Origin: Chitinophagales bacterium
GTDB lineage: Bacteria > Bacteroidota > Bacteroidia > Chitinophagales > Saprospiraceae
Assembly: GCA_013298845.1 (NCBI GenBank)
Contig: JAAFJN010000001.1
Location: forward strand, 186,001 to 250,000
Length of the DNA stretch: 64,000 nucleotides
Reading direction: 5' to 3'
The notes beneath the pieces are model-generated. The model saw nothing but the letters and a program-made list of their open reading frames with translations, had not been told where the DNA came from and searched no databases. Positions 9,838-18,372 of the stretch are shown in pieces (positions within the stretch are counted from its first letter, which is position 1; each line of letters begins with the position of its first letter). The position numbers were made by a program, and so were the translations under genes.

Positions 9838-11271
9838 ATGAGCAAAAAAACGGTTGTTATTGGTCGCAAAAAGGAATTACAAAAATTGAGCACCATTGTA
9901 CAAAGCAAAAAATCAGAATTTTTGGCCGTGTACGGGCGGCGGCGCGTTGGTAAAACATTTCTTATCCGAGAATATTTTAATTATTCCTTTGCATTTCAAA
10001 TATCCGGCCTGGCAAATGCCGATACTAACCAACAATTATTTAATTTTGACAGTGCCTTACAAAAGCAATCCTCGCTACAATTTAATTCCTCATCGGAAAA
10101 TTGGCTCATCGCATTTCAGCGGCTCATCACACATTTAGAAACTGCGGATAAAAATGAAAAAAAAGTGGTGTTCTTCGACGAACTGCCCTGGTTTGATACC
10201 CACTCCTCCGATTTTGTAATTGCCTTAGAACATTTTTGGAATAGTTGGGCCAGCAATCGTAAAGATGTATTGCTGATTGTCTGTGGTTCAGCCGCATCCT
10301 GGATGGTAAACACCTTATTTAACCACACGGGAGGTTTACACAACCGCATTACCCAAAAAATGAAAATTGAACCATTTACATTGCGGGAAACCGAAGAACT
10401 CCTACTGGCTAAAAACGGCATTTTTGACCGTTATCAAATACTGCAACTGTACATGGTTCTTGGAGGTATTCCATATTACCTGGATGCGGTGCAACCCCAT
10501 TTGAGCGTTCCCCAAAATATTCAGGAATTGCTGTTTGATAGCGGAGGATTGCTCAAGAACGAATTTTTCAACCTGTACCGTTCCCTTTTTCGCAAATACG
10601 AGATTTACGAAAAAGTAGTGGAAGTGCTTTCTACCAAAAATGAAGGCATGCAACGCAGCGAAATTATTAAATTGTCGGGTATTTCTTCCGGAGGAACCCT
10701 GACTAAGGTTTTATCCGATCTGGAAGAAAGTGGCTTCATTCGTTCTTACGTGGCATTTGATTACAAAAATAAAAATGTGCTGTACCGCCTATCCGATTAT
10801 TACACGGCGTTTTACCTGCGCTTTATCAAAGATGGCAAATTTCAGGGCGAAAATATCTGGCTGAAGATGTTGGATCATCCTACCCTGCGCTCCTGGCAGG
10901 GTATTGCGTTTGAACAAGTCTGCATGGATCACATTAACCCCGTCAAAAAAGCCTTGGGTATCAGCGGTATTTTGTCCAATGACGTATCGTGGCGAGGGGG
11001 TACCGCCGAAAAATCTGCCCAAGTGGACCTGCTCATTGACCGCCGGGACCAGGTAATTAACCTGTGTGAATGTAAATTTTCGATGGATACCTTCGCTATT
11101 GATAAGGACTACGCCGAAAAACTACGCGCTAAAATGAACGTTTTTAAAACCGTCACCAACACCCAAAAAGCAGTTTTTCTTACCATGATTACCACTTATG
11201 GCCTTGAAAAAAACAAATACGCACTGGGAATGGTGCAAAATGAGGTCGTCATGGATGATCTGTTCGCCTGA
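9838..11271 (+). CDS. AAA ATPase with C-terminal PD-(D/E)XK nuclease-like domain (ATPase_2/DUF234 type)
   Basis: 477 residues. The N-terminus has the YGRRRVGKT Walker A typical of the archaeal-type ATPase_2/AAA_14 group, with Walker B VVFFDELPW around residue 113. A winged-helix segment (about 265-320) follows, then a C-terminal domain with AQVDLLIDR and, 10 residues on, ECKFS, which reads as the D...ExK core of a PD-(D/E)XK nuclease fold (DUF234-like). These proteins are common in Bacteroidota and archaea and have a patchy, transfer-prone distribution; their biochemical role is not settled. Codon use looks AT-richer than its neighbours. The stop is 1 nt from the stop of the convergent barrel-protein gene. 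Confidence 0.88.
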   Translation: MSKKTVVIGRKKELQKLSTIVQSKKSEFLAVYGRRRVGKTFLIREYFNYSFAFQISGLANADTNQQLFNFDSALQKQSSLQFNSSSENWLIAFQRLITHLETADKNEKKVVFFDELPWFDTHSSDFVIALEHFWNSWASNRKDVLLIVCGSAASWMVNTLFNHTGGLHNRITQKMKIEPFTLRETEELLLAKNGIFDRYQILQLYMVLGGIPYYLDAVQPHLSVPQNIQELLFDSGGLLKNEFFNLYRSLFRKYEIYEKVVEVLSTKNEGMQRSEIIKLSGISSGGTLTKVLSDLEESGFIRSYVAFDYKNKNVLYRLSDYYTAFYLRFIKDGKFQGENIWLKMLDHPTLRSWQGIAFEQVCMDHINPVKKALGISGILSNDVSWRGGTAEKSAQVDLLIDRRDQVINLCECKFSMDTFAIDKDYAEKLRAKMNVFKTVTNTQKAVFLTMITTYGLEKNKYALGMVQNEVVMDDLFA

Positions 11272-11272
11272 T

Positions 11273-11932
11273 CTAAAGTACCCACCCAATGGTCAATGCA
11301 GGCGTAAAGCGATTTATCGTCCACGTACTGCGATATTGGGGTTTTATGCTCATACGGGTATTAAACTGCGCCCAATTGTACCGAAAAGATGCGCCCAAGT
11401 ACAATCGTTCTTTAATTGTGCGCGAAAGCCCGGCTTCGGCCACTACCCCAAATTCATTTTCTTCAATATTCATTTCAACTTCGGTGCCGTACGATTTAGA
11501 ATTGTCTAATTTTTTGTCCAGTACAAAACCAATATTCATGCCACCGGCGGCAAAAACTTGCAATTTTTCCGGTTCTCCAAAGTGCAGCCCCACCATTATG
11601 GGCAGTTGTACAACCTCCACCTGATCGTTTAGTTCTACCTCCGGGTTAGGTGAAATAAGCGAAAAATTGGGCACCAACCCCGTCAAACTTCTTTGGTAAT
11701 AGGCTAATTCCGCTTGAAAATAAAATCGTTTACCCGCACTGGCCTGAAACTGCAAAGCATGTTCCCAACTTTCTATCTGATTCCACTCCCCTTTGTGATA
11801 AGTCGAGGAAACCGGAGTACTGTACTGCCCGGTGTTATAGCCAGTCCGGTAATTGAGGCGCAAATGCTGCGCGGTAACGGTGTTTGTTACGACAAGACAC
11901 CAAAATACAAGGAAAAAAGTAATACTTCTCAT
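11273..11932 (-). CDS. Outer-membrane beta-barrel protein (PorT/porin-family type)
   Basis: 219 residues from the ATG at 11932; the TTG at 11944 is possible but less likely. A signal peptide ends at VTAQ. The rest consists of alternating amphipathic strands with glycine/aromatic girdles (FQAELAYYQRS, GLHFG, LGASFRYNWAQF) and a final strand ending in a hydrophobic residue, as in the outer-membrane beta-barrel (PorT-like) family of Bacteroidota. No specific ligand or channel function can be assigned. It lies 46 nt downstream of the GHMP kinase gene on the same strand and may be co-transcribed with it. Confidence 0.75.
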   Translation of the reverse strand: MRSITFFLVFWCLVVTNTVTAQHLRLNYRTGYNTGQYSTPVSSTYHKGEWNQIESWEHALQFQASAGKRFYFQAELAYYQRSLTGLVPNFSLISPNPEVELNDQVEVVQLPIMVGLHFGEPEKLQVFAAGGMNIGFVLDKKLDNSKSYGTEVEMNIEENEFGVVAEAGLSRTIKERLYLGASFRYNWAQFNTRMSIKPQYRSTWTINRFTPALTIGWVL

Positions 11933-11978
11933 TTTATGTATCAATGTTTGAATTACAGGTTATTGGGCCACTTATGGG

Positions 11979-12917
11979 CTACAAAAGCATCTCCCGCCAG
12001 CCCACACAAACCTCGTATCCCATCGTCTTCCATTGTTTTTGGGTCTGCTCCAACGATTGTTCGCTGGTCACCAGCACAAAATCGCCGCCCCAAGCCCCCA
12101 AACTTTTTACCGACCCCGGATAGTCGCGGAACAAAGTGTCTTTTACGCGGGGTAATTGCAGGGTTTGCCCAATGAGGGCCTCGTGTTCGGCAAGAATCGC
12201 TTCAAAATCGGGCAAAGTCGAACAGGTGAGCATCGCGTTGGTGAGGTCCGTAATGCGCTCCACCAAAGCGTGGTTTTCGCCCGGTGCCAGGTCGCGGTAA
12301 CGTTGTATGCCCTCGCGGCTGTTTTGTTTTTGGCCCAAATACACAAAATACAATTGGTCGGCAAAAGCCGGCGCAAACGACACTCGCCGAAAACGATGCT
12401 CGTCGTAACCCGTGGCGGGTCGCTGATAAACAATGGGACCATCGGCGAAAGCGCAAGCTATATCGTACCCCGAACCGCCAAACGTTCGCTCCAGCAAAAG
12501 ATAGGGGTTGATATTGGCCCATTTGGCCACCAGCGCAATAAGGGTACTGCTGGAACCCAAACCCCAATCCAACGGAAAATCGGCGGAAATGCGGACCGAA
12601 ATGCCAGGGCCGTCGGCGGGTAAAAAACCGGGTTGCTCACTCTGACACACGCGAAATATATCGCTCAACCGTTGGGCAACGGCGGTATTATTGGTATCCA
12701 CTACCGAAAAATCGGACAGCGACAACAAGGCCGAAAACCATTCGACACCATTCATATCGGTACTGGACCACCGCAATCGGCCAGTTTCGCCACCGGGCAC
12801 GACCGTGAGTTGCTGGCCTTGTCGCGTGGGCAGGGCCAGAGCGGCGGCACCGTCCAAAACGGCGTATTCGCCCGTCAGCAGGAGTTTGCCTTTGGCGTGC
12901 AGGGTAACTGTATCCAT
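11979..12917 (-). CDS. GYDIA-family GHMP kinase (mevalonate-pathway kinase-like)
   Basis: 312 residues with the GHMP fold: N-terminal KGKLLLTGEYAVLDG, the ATP-binding motif 2 PLDWGLGSSST around residue 115, and the signature GYDIA (about 149-153) that names this Bacteroidota subgroup. GHMP kinases phosphorylate small alcohols or acids (mevalonate, phosphomevalonate, homoserine, galactose). The GEYAVL start is closest to mevalonate/phosphomevalonate kinases, so an isoprenoid role is likely but inferred. It lies 8 nt after rsmG in the same operon-like run. Confidence 0.85.
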   Translation of the reverse strand: MDTVTLHAKGKLLLTGEYAVLDGAAALALPTRQGQQLTVVPGGETGRLRWSSTDMNGVEWFSALLSLSDFSVVDTNNTAVAQRLSDIFRVCQSEQPGFLPADGPGISVRISADFPLDWGLGSSSTLIALVAKWANINPYLLLERTFGGSGYDIACAFADGPIVYQRPATGYDEHRFRRVSFAPAFADQLYFVYLGQKQNSREGIQRYRDLAPGENHALVERITDLTNAMLTCSTLPDFEAILAEHEALIGQTLQLPRVKDTLFRDYPGSVKSLGAWGGDFVLVTSEQSLEQTQKQWKTMGYEVCVGWREMLL

Positions 12918-12925
12918 TGGCGCGT

Positions 12926-13567
12926 TTAACCTTGAACGTACACGATGTATTTTTCGGCAAAAAATTCCATCGGGATAAACTCACGAATGGGCATAATTTC
13001 GATGTAATCTTTGTTTTTGCCGGGCATTGCGTCCACTTCACCCGAAATATCGCCGCCTTTGAGGGCAATCAGGCCGTTGGGATACGCGTGGCTGTGTTTT
13101 TTCTTGATCAAATGCTGGCACCACAACAATAATTGCGGCAATTGCGCCACGGCGCGGGTCACCACAAAATCAAATTGACCGGCCATTTTGAGCGATTCTG
13201 CCCGTCCGTGAATGGCTTTTATGTTGGTTAAACCCAAGGCGGCGCTTACTTCTTCCACCACTTTTATTTTTTTACCAATGCTGTCCACGAGGGTAAACCG
13301 CGTTTCGGGGAACATAATGGCCAACGGAACGCCCGGAAAACCGCCGCCCGTGCCGAGGTCGAGCACTTGAGCATCGGGGTTAAAAGAAAACTCGTGGGCA
13401 ATGCACAGCGAGTGCAATACGTGGCGTTCGAGCAAATTCTCCACATCCTGGCGGGAAACGACGTTTATTTTGCTGTTCCAATCGGCGTACAGCGGTTGCA
13501 ATTGAACCAACTGTTCCACTTGTTGGTCGGTCAGCGCGGGGAAATATTTTTTAAAATCAATGTTCAT
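12926..13567 (-). CDS. rsmG: 16S rRNA (guanine(527)-N(7))-methyltransferase RsmG (GidB)
   Basis: 213 residues, the usual family length. The SAM-binding loop LDLGTGGGFPGVPLA (about 70-84) is the diagnostic RsmG motif, followed by VDSIGKK and the VTRAVAQL segment. The enzyme methylates N7 of G527 in 16S rRNA. It sits 9 nt after the DPP-IV-like peptidase gene and 8 nt before the GHMP kinase gene, so the three are probably co-transcribed. rsmG is often near the origin in other phyla; here it is about 23 kb from the proposed oriC. Confidence 0.96.
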   Translation of the reverse strand: MNIDFKKYFPALTDQQVEQLVQLQPLYADWNSKINVVSRQDVENLLERHVLHSLCIAHEFSFNPDAQVLDLGTGGGFPGVPLAIMFPETRFTLVDSIGKKIKVVEEVSAALGLTNIKAIHGRAESLKMAGQFDFVVTRAVAQLPQLLLWCQHLIKKKHSHAYPNGLIALKGGDISGEVDAMPGKNKDYIEIMPIREFIPMEFFAEKYIVYVQG

Positions 13568-13576
13568 GTCTGGTGC

Positions 13577-15766
13577 TCAGAGTTTTTCCATGATAAAATT
13601 GGTCATTTTGGTAAACAGGTGCTTAGTGGCATTGTCTCCGTAAATACCGTGGTTTCGGTTGGGATAATAGTACATATCAAACAGTTTGCCGTGTTTTACC
13701 AAGGCATTAATCATCTCCGTGGAATTTTGGAAGTGCACGTTATCGTCGGTAATGCCGTGGCAAAACAGGTAATTATCGCCGCGCAAGAGGTGGGCAAAAT
13801 TCACGGGTGAATTTTCTTCGTAGCCCTTGGCGTTGTCTTGGGTGGTGTGCATATAGCGTTCGGTATAAGCCGAGTCGTACCATTTCCAGTTGGTGACCGG
13901 CGCCACGGCAATGGCCATTTTGAATACATCGTTGCCTTTGAGGATACACGACGTGCTCAGGTAGCCGCCAAAACTCCACCCCCAAATGCCCATTCGGGTG
14001 CCGTCCACGTAAGGCAGGGTGGCGAGGTATCGGGCCGCCGAAATTTGGTCTTCGGTTTCGTAACGACCCAGTTGCAGTTGGGTACTTTTTTTGAAATCGC
14101 GCCCGCGTGCCCCGGTGCCCCGGTTATCCACACTCACCACGATATAACCTTTCTGGACCAACATTTGGTGCCAGGTGCCCATGTAACCATCGTATTGGTT
14201 TTGCACGGTTTGCGAACCCGGTCCGCCGTAAATATCCACCAAAACCGGGTATTTCCGGCCCGGTTCCAGGCTATCGGGGCGCAACATCCAACCATTGAGG
14301 TCATAACCTTCGGGTGTTTTGAACTGGAAAAAGGTTTTATCCACAAAACCCGCTGTTTGGCGCTTGTCCACGAGTTCTTTGTTGTCTTCAAATGTTTGAA
14401 TAACGTTGGCGCTGCGCTCGCACAAAGTAGCCACTGGTGGTGTGTTAGCGGCGGAGTACTCCAGTCCAAAGTGATCAAAAGTAGGGGTAAACGTGGCTTC
14501 CCAGGTGCCTCGTTCGGGCGTTAGGAGCCGGGGTGCTGCGCCGTTCAGGTCACCTTCCCAAATTTGGCGATCCAGGGGCGTGGGGGTGGCCGTTTGGTAA
14601 TAAAATTTGCCGTTTTTGGTATCTACCCCGTAAAATGCCGTTACGTCAAAATTGCCCGTTGTCAGCGCCGCGAGCATATTGCCGTTGATAAAATCGTACA
14701 AATAAAGGTGGTTGTACCCATTGCGCTCCGATGACCAGACGAATTGATTTTTATCTTCCAAAAACGTAAAATAATCCTGCACTTCCACGTAGGCGTTATC
14801 GGTTTCGCGCAGCAGCAACTCCTGCCCGAATGCCAAATTTTTACCGAGACGTTCGGGGGTAAGCAACACCAAATCGAGGGTATCCTGGTTGCGGTTGAGG
14901 CGAGTGGCCACCAAATTGTACCGGGTAACCCAGTTCAGGCGCACGATATAGTCGTCGGGGCTTATTTTTATTTCGGGGCAACTGGCGTATTGATCGTTTA
15001 CCAAATCATAAATCATAAGGGAAACGCTGGAATTTTTGGTGCCTACCTTGGGGTATTTAAAGGTGCTTTGCCGGGGGTACGTACCGGACTCGTACCAGGT
15101 CATGGGCATTTCTTCGACTTCCGACTCATCAAAACGCAAAAAAGCAATGCGCTCTCCGTCGGTATTCCATTCGAGGGCGACCATACCGTCGCCCTTAACG
15201 GGGCTAAATTCTTCTTCATAAACCCAATCGGGGATACCGTTGATGATTTTATTCACTGCGCCGTCGTCGGTGACCTGAATATTTTTGCCCGATTCGAGGT
15301 AACGCACATAGACGTTATTGCCCATCACGTAAGCCACTTTTGCGCCATCGGGCGAGAGGGCAGCAAACTGCGCGGGCTGGCCTTCGTTTACCTTGTAGAG
15401 TTTGCGGGTACGGAGGTCAAAAACGTGGTAGGTGGCCAACACCGAATGGCGATACACTGGCTCAGTTTCGGAGCGCAGCAGCAACAGTTGTTCGTCTTTA
15501 CTAAAGGTATATTCGTCAAATTTGACCTTAATTTCGCCTTTTTTAACCAAAACAGAATCCTCTTTTTGCGTCAGCAAATCATACCGCCGGATGCTGCTGC
15601 CGTTGTTAAGCGAGTAGTGTTTACCACTTTTCATCATCCGGAAATCGGGGCCGGAACGGGGATAAAAGCGATACGTTTCAAAGCAGTCTTTGAGGGTGAT
15701 TGCTTCTTGGGCAACGGTCAACTGTATGGTAAACAAAACCGCAATGGACAAACATAAATAGCGCAT
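13577..15766 (-). CDS. Dipeptidyl peptidase IV-like S9B serine peptidase, exported
   Basis: 729 residues from the ATG at 15766, which gives a signal peptide ending at VAQ. The ATG-equivalent at 15799 lies inside the predicted promoter and is rejected. Residues ~40-450 form an eight-blade beta-propeller (DPPIV N-terminal domain, with the active-site EE pair in the VYEEEF segment). The C-terminal alpha/beta hydrolase carries GWSFGGY (Ser), DDNVHF (Asp) and NHGIYG (His). DPP-IV cleaves X-Pro or X-Ala dipeptides in the periplasm during peptide use. First gene of the minus-strand run with rsmG and the GHMP kinase. Confidence 0.92.
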   Translation of the reverse strand: MRYLCLSIAVLFTIQLTVAQEAITLKDCFETYRFYPRSGPDFRMMKSGKHYSLNNGSSIRRYDLLTQKEDSVLVKKGEIKVKFDEYTFSKDEQLLLLRSETEPVYRHSVLATYHVFDLRTRKLYKVNEGQPAQFAALSPDGAKVAYVMGNNVYVRYLESGKNIQVTDDGAVNKIINGIPDWVYEEEFSPVKGDGMVALEWNTDGERIAFLRFDESEVEEMPMTWYESGTYPRQSTFKYPKVGTKNSSVSLMIYDLVNDQYASCPEIKISPDDYIVRLNWVTRYNLVATRLNRNQDTLDLVLLTPERLGKNLAFGQELLLRETDNAYVEVQDYFTFLEDKNQFVWSSERNGYNHLYLYDFINGNMLAALTTGNFDVTAFYGVDTKNGKFYYQTATPTPLDRQIWEGDLNGAAPRLLTPERGTWEATFTPTFDHFGLEYSAANTPPVATLCERSANVIQTFEDNKELVDKRQTAGFVDKTFFQFKTPEGYDLNGWMLRPDSLEPGRKYPVLVDIYGGPGSQTVQNQYDGYMGTWHQMLVQKGYIVVSVDNRGTGARGRDFKKSTQLQLGRYETEDQISAARYLATLPYVDGTRMGIWGWSFGGYLSTSCILKGNDVFKMAIAVAPVTNWKWYDSAYTERYMHTTQDNAKGYEENSPVNFAHLLRGDNYLFCHGITDDNVHFQNSTEMINALVKHGKLFDMYYYPNRNHGIYGDNATKHLFTKMTNFIMEKL

Positions 15767-15796
15767 AATCAAAAGGACAGTAGCAATAACAAAGGG

Positions 15797-15804
15797 CAAA
15801 AATA
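15797..15804 (-). promoter_or_regulatory. Candidate -7 element (TATTTTTG) for the DPP-IV-like gene
   Basis: It matches TAnnTTTG on the minus strand, 30 nt before the ATG at 15766, back to back with the plus-strand promoter at 15821-15847. Confidence 0.45.
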
Positions 15805-15820
15805 GTGCGACGCTATGGCT

Positions 15821-15847
15821 TTGAATAGCATTAATAGCTTAATTTTG
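15821..15847 (+). promoter_or_regulatory. Candidate promoter for the SGNH hydrolase gene
   Basis: TTG at 15821-15823, a 16-nt spacer and TAATTTTG at 15840-15847 match the Bacteroidota -33/-7 pattern, about 46 nt upstream of the ATG at 15894. Confidence 0.55.
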
Positions 15848-15893
15848 CGAAAGTATAGTTACTATTGCGAGATATACAACTTTAATCATAAAA

Positions 15894-17171
15894 ATGCTAC
15901 AACCTTTACGTTTATTTCTCTGTGCTTTTGTGATCGTAATGACAACCCAGCATTGTCAGTCTCAATGGCAAAGCCCCGTTGTTGAAATAACCAAAAATGA
16001 CACAGTAGGATATGGTTTTGTCCACGAAGAAGCCAATATTATCCAAAACAAAGACCACTTAGACCCATTTTTTGAAAAACTGTGGTTACAACGCACCCAG
16101 GGCGGGCGCAAAATCAACGTGGTGCACATCGGGGATTCCCATATTTTGGGCAATTACCTGACCCGCGAAGTGCGCCGCCGAATGCAGGCCGCTTTTGGCG
16201 ATGCCGGGCGGGGTGTTATTTTTCCGTATAAACTCATTAATTCCAACGGCCCCGAAGATTATTTGATTGCTACTTCGGCCAAATGGAGCGGTACCAATTG
16301 TGTACGTGACCAGGATGGTGTTACGGAATACGGAATTTCGGGGTTTTCGGCGGTTTCCAACAGCACCGGCGGCTCTATTACGCTGCGCCTCCGCGATACG
16401 ACCTCCGAAACCACCAGTATGTTTACCAAAGTGACCGTTTTTTATCGCAACAACGGCGACGCACCCGAATTCACCCTCGAAGACGACAATACCAAACAGG
16501 TAGCCGTGCCAGTTATTGAAGATAATTTGTCCAAAACCTTTTATTTTGATCGCCCCGTGGCCGAATGCACCATTAAATTGGCCAAAAGCAGCGGAAAAAA
16601 GGAGTTTTGGTTCGACGGTATTTCCATTGATAACGAACGCGCGGGCGTTATTTATCACTCCATTGGGGTCAACGGCGCGCGCTACGGTGATTTTGCCCGG
16701 GCCAAGTATTTTGCCCGACAATTAAAAGAAGTTACGCCCGACCTGGTGATTTTGTCGTTTGGAACCAACGAAGCCCAGGCCAAACCCAATCCCGCCCAGA
16801 TGCGCAAACAGATGGACGAACTGACCTCCCAAATTGTCGCGCAGTGGCCACACGCCTGTATTTTGCTCACTACTCCCGCCGATTCGTACCTGAAAGGCAA
16901 AGGTTTTAACCCGCATTTACCCGAAATAAGCGCTACTATCAAAGATTTTGCGGTAAAAAAAGGGTTTGCTTATTGGGATCTGTATCAAGTGGGCGGCGGC
17001 GAAAACTCGGCGGAAAACTGGAAAACCAACGGCCTGATGTCCTCCGACTCGGTGCATTACAGCAAAACGGGTTACGCCGTGCAGGGCAAACTGCTGTACA
17101 CCAGCCTGATGAACACCTATAATGATATGGTGCGAAAAAAAATGGTAACCGCCGGAAGTGACGGAAAATAA
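15894..17171 (+). CDS. SGNH/GDSL-type hydrolase, exported
   Basis: 425 residues with an N-terminal hydrophobic signal (1-24). The SGNH blocks are in order: GDSH (Ser, about 82), a glycine in the IGVNGARYGD segment, SFGTNEA (Asn, about 287) and DSVHYSKTG (Asp/His, about 388-391). An extra beta-rich insert sits between blocks I and III, as in the carbohydrate-esterase-like two-domain SGNH proteins. Likely activity is removal of acetyl groups from a glycan or peptidoglycan in the periplasm; the substrate is unknown. A second protein of the same architecture lies at 21292-22707, suggesting a paralogous pair. Confidence 0.82.
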   Translation: MLQPLRLFLCAFVIVMTTQHCQSQWQSPVVEITKNDTVGYGFVHEEANIIQNKDHLDPFFEKLWLQRTQGGRKINVVHIGDSHILGNYLTREVRRRMQAAFGDAGRGVIFPYKLINSNGPEDYLIATSAKWSGTNCVRDQDGVTEYGISGFSAVSNSTGGSITLRLRDTTSETTSMFTKVTVFYRNNGDAPEFTLEDDNTKQVAVPVIEDNLSKTFYFDRPVAECTIKLAKSSGKKEFWFDGISIDNERAGVIYHSIGVNGARYGDFARAKYFARQLKEVTPDLVILSFGTNEAQAKPNPAQMRKQMDELTSQIVAQWPHACILLTTPADSYLKGKGFNPHLPEISATIKDFAVKKGFAYWDLYQVGGGENSAENWKTNGLMSSDSVHYSKTGYAVQGKLLYTSLMNTYNDMVRKKMVTAGSDGK

Positions 17172-17387
17172 GTTTTTCGTAAAAATGTGTGCAATTTCGT
17201 CGGGCGATGCATCCATTCTTTGGCGTTGTCGGCTTGGGAGGTGAAAAATCCCGGAGTGTTCTCATCAGGTTCTTATCTCAAAATAGCCGACACCCAATAT
17301 TTATCGGATTTTTGCAGAAAAAAACCAGTTTTTGTACAATTCGGAAAAGAAAACATCGTTTATGCGAATCATTCGTGCGAGGGATTT

Positions 17388-17395
17388 TACCTTTG
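17388..17395 (+). promoter_or_regulatory. Candidate -7 element (TACCTTTG) for the small lipoprotein gene
   Basis: It matches TAnnTTTG 40 nt before the ATG at 17436. No clear -33 TTG is visible. Confidence 0.5.
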
Positions 17396-17435
17396 CGCAA
17401 CATTGCTTAACCATACAAACATTATTTTTAAAGAC

Positions 17436-17705
17436 ATGAAAAAAATGCTTTTAGGCCTCTTTGCAGTTGCTACCTTAGGCTTGGCATCTTGCGGAGAAAA
17501 ACTCCTGACACCAGCAGAAGTACAAGCTGAAATCACTAAAGGTATCGATGCTGGCAAAGCAGCCATCACGACTGAAGAAGCAGCTGCTTGCGACGCATCA
17601 TTCTCCGCTCGCGTTGATGAGCAAGTTGCAGCAAAAAAAGCCGAAATGGACGCTCAGAAAGCAGCCGAAATGGAAGCACAAAAAGCAGCCGGTAAGAAAA
17701 AATAA
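17436..17705 (+). CDS. Small Ala/Glu/Lys-rich lipoprotein
   Basis: 89 residues starting at MKKMLLG. A short hydrophobic segment ends in the lipobox LASC (Cys20), so the mature protein should be lipid-anchored. The rest is rich in A, E, K and Q with a probable amphipathic helix or coiled coil and repeated QKAAEME/QKAAG units near the C-terminus. I chose this ATG because the longer open frame upstream has no signal sequence and crosses the promoter. It is 69 nt upstream of a second small protein with a similar helical middle part (AAEKAKCDARVEEAVAAK versus DASFSARVDEQVAAKK); both contain a Cys followed by D-A, suggesting paralogy. No known family recognised. Confidence 0.78.
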   Translation: MKKMLLGLFAVATLGLASCGEKLLTPAEVQAEITKGIDAGKAAITTEEAAACDASFSARVDEQVAAKKAEMDAQKAAEMEAQKAAGKKK

Positions 17706-17774
17706 TTTTAACCGGTCCGCTCCTGACTTTAAGTTTTTTCAAAACTTTCCCATCACTTAAAAAATTACTTAACA

Positions 17775-18242
17775 ATGAATAAAAATTTGCTTATTACAGG
17801 CGTTTTTGCCGTTGCCGGTTTTGGTCTTATGGCATTCTTTGGCCCTACAAAAGCTGATCAAATGAAAGAAATCGAGGCTAAAGTAAAAACTGGTCTCGAA
17901 GAATTCCGTGCCGCTGAAAAAGCAAAATGTGATGCACGCGTAGAAGAAGCCGTTGCTGCTAAATTGGCAGAAATGACTACTGCTGAGCCTGCTCCAACGT
18001 TAACAACGGCTACTCCAACGAAAAAAGCCACTAAAGGCGGCCCAAAAGCACCAAGTTTGCCACCGGCTACGCCTCCAAAAAAAGTTGATCCATCTGACGT
18101 GAAAACACGCGGTGGTGCAGCACAACCAGGCTCATCTGACGTAAAAACACGCGGTGGTCAGGTAGCACCGCCTAGCAGCACTGGTACACCAGACGTAAAA
18201 ACACGCGGCGGTGCCGTAAAGCAAGGCGGCGGCGGTAAATAA
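17775..18242 (+). CDS. Small exported or membrane-anchored protein with three DVKTRGG repeats
   Basis: 155 residues. The N-terminus (about 5-23) is a hydrophobic segment ending in FFGPTKAD, either a signal or an anchor. Residues ~28-68 are a charged helix, and the C-terminal half is Pro/Thr/Lys-rich, low in complexity, and carries DVKTRGG three times at roughly 15-18-residue spacing, ending in a Gly-rich tail. The protein is not recognised. The disordered C-terminus with Lys/Arg repeats could bind polymer or nucleic acid, but that is a guess. It is followed by a strong terminator (18276-18315) and probably shares a transcript with the small lipoprotein upstream. Confidence 0.75.
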   Translation: MNKNLLITGVFAVAGFGLMAFFGPTKADQMKEIEAKVKTGLEEFRAAEKAKCDARVEEAVAAKLAEMTTAEPAPTLTTATPTKKATKGGPKAPSLPPATPPKKVDPSDVKTRGGAAQPGSSDVKTRGGQVAPPSSTGTPDVKTRGGAVKQGGGGK

Positions 18243-18275
18243 TTTTATTTCCACCCCGTTTGGGCTTCCTTTTAA

Positions 18276-18315
18276 ACAGCCACTCCGATTCATTTCCGGG
18301 GTGGCTGTTTTTTTA
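18276..18315 (+). terminator. Rho-independent terminator
   Basis: A 12-bp stem (18276-18287 with 18297-18308, one G-T wobble) is followed by a run of T. It ends the small-protein transcript ahead of the GH92 gene. Confidence 0.9.
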
Positions 18316-18372
18316 TGCTTCCTCAAAATTAAAAATGGTCATACATTAGCCCGTTGCAATCAAAAAAATATT

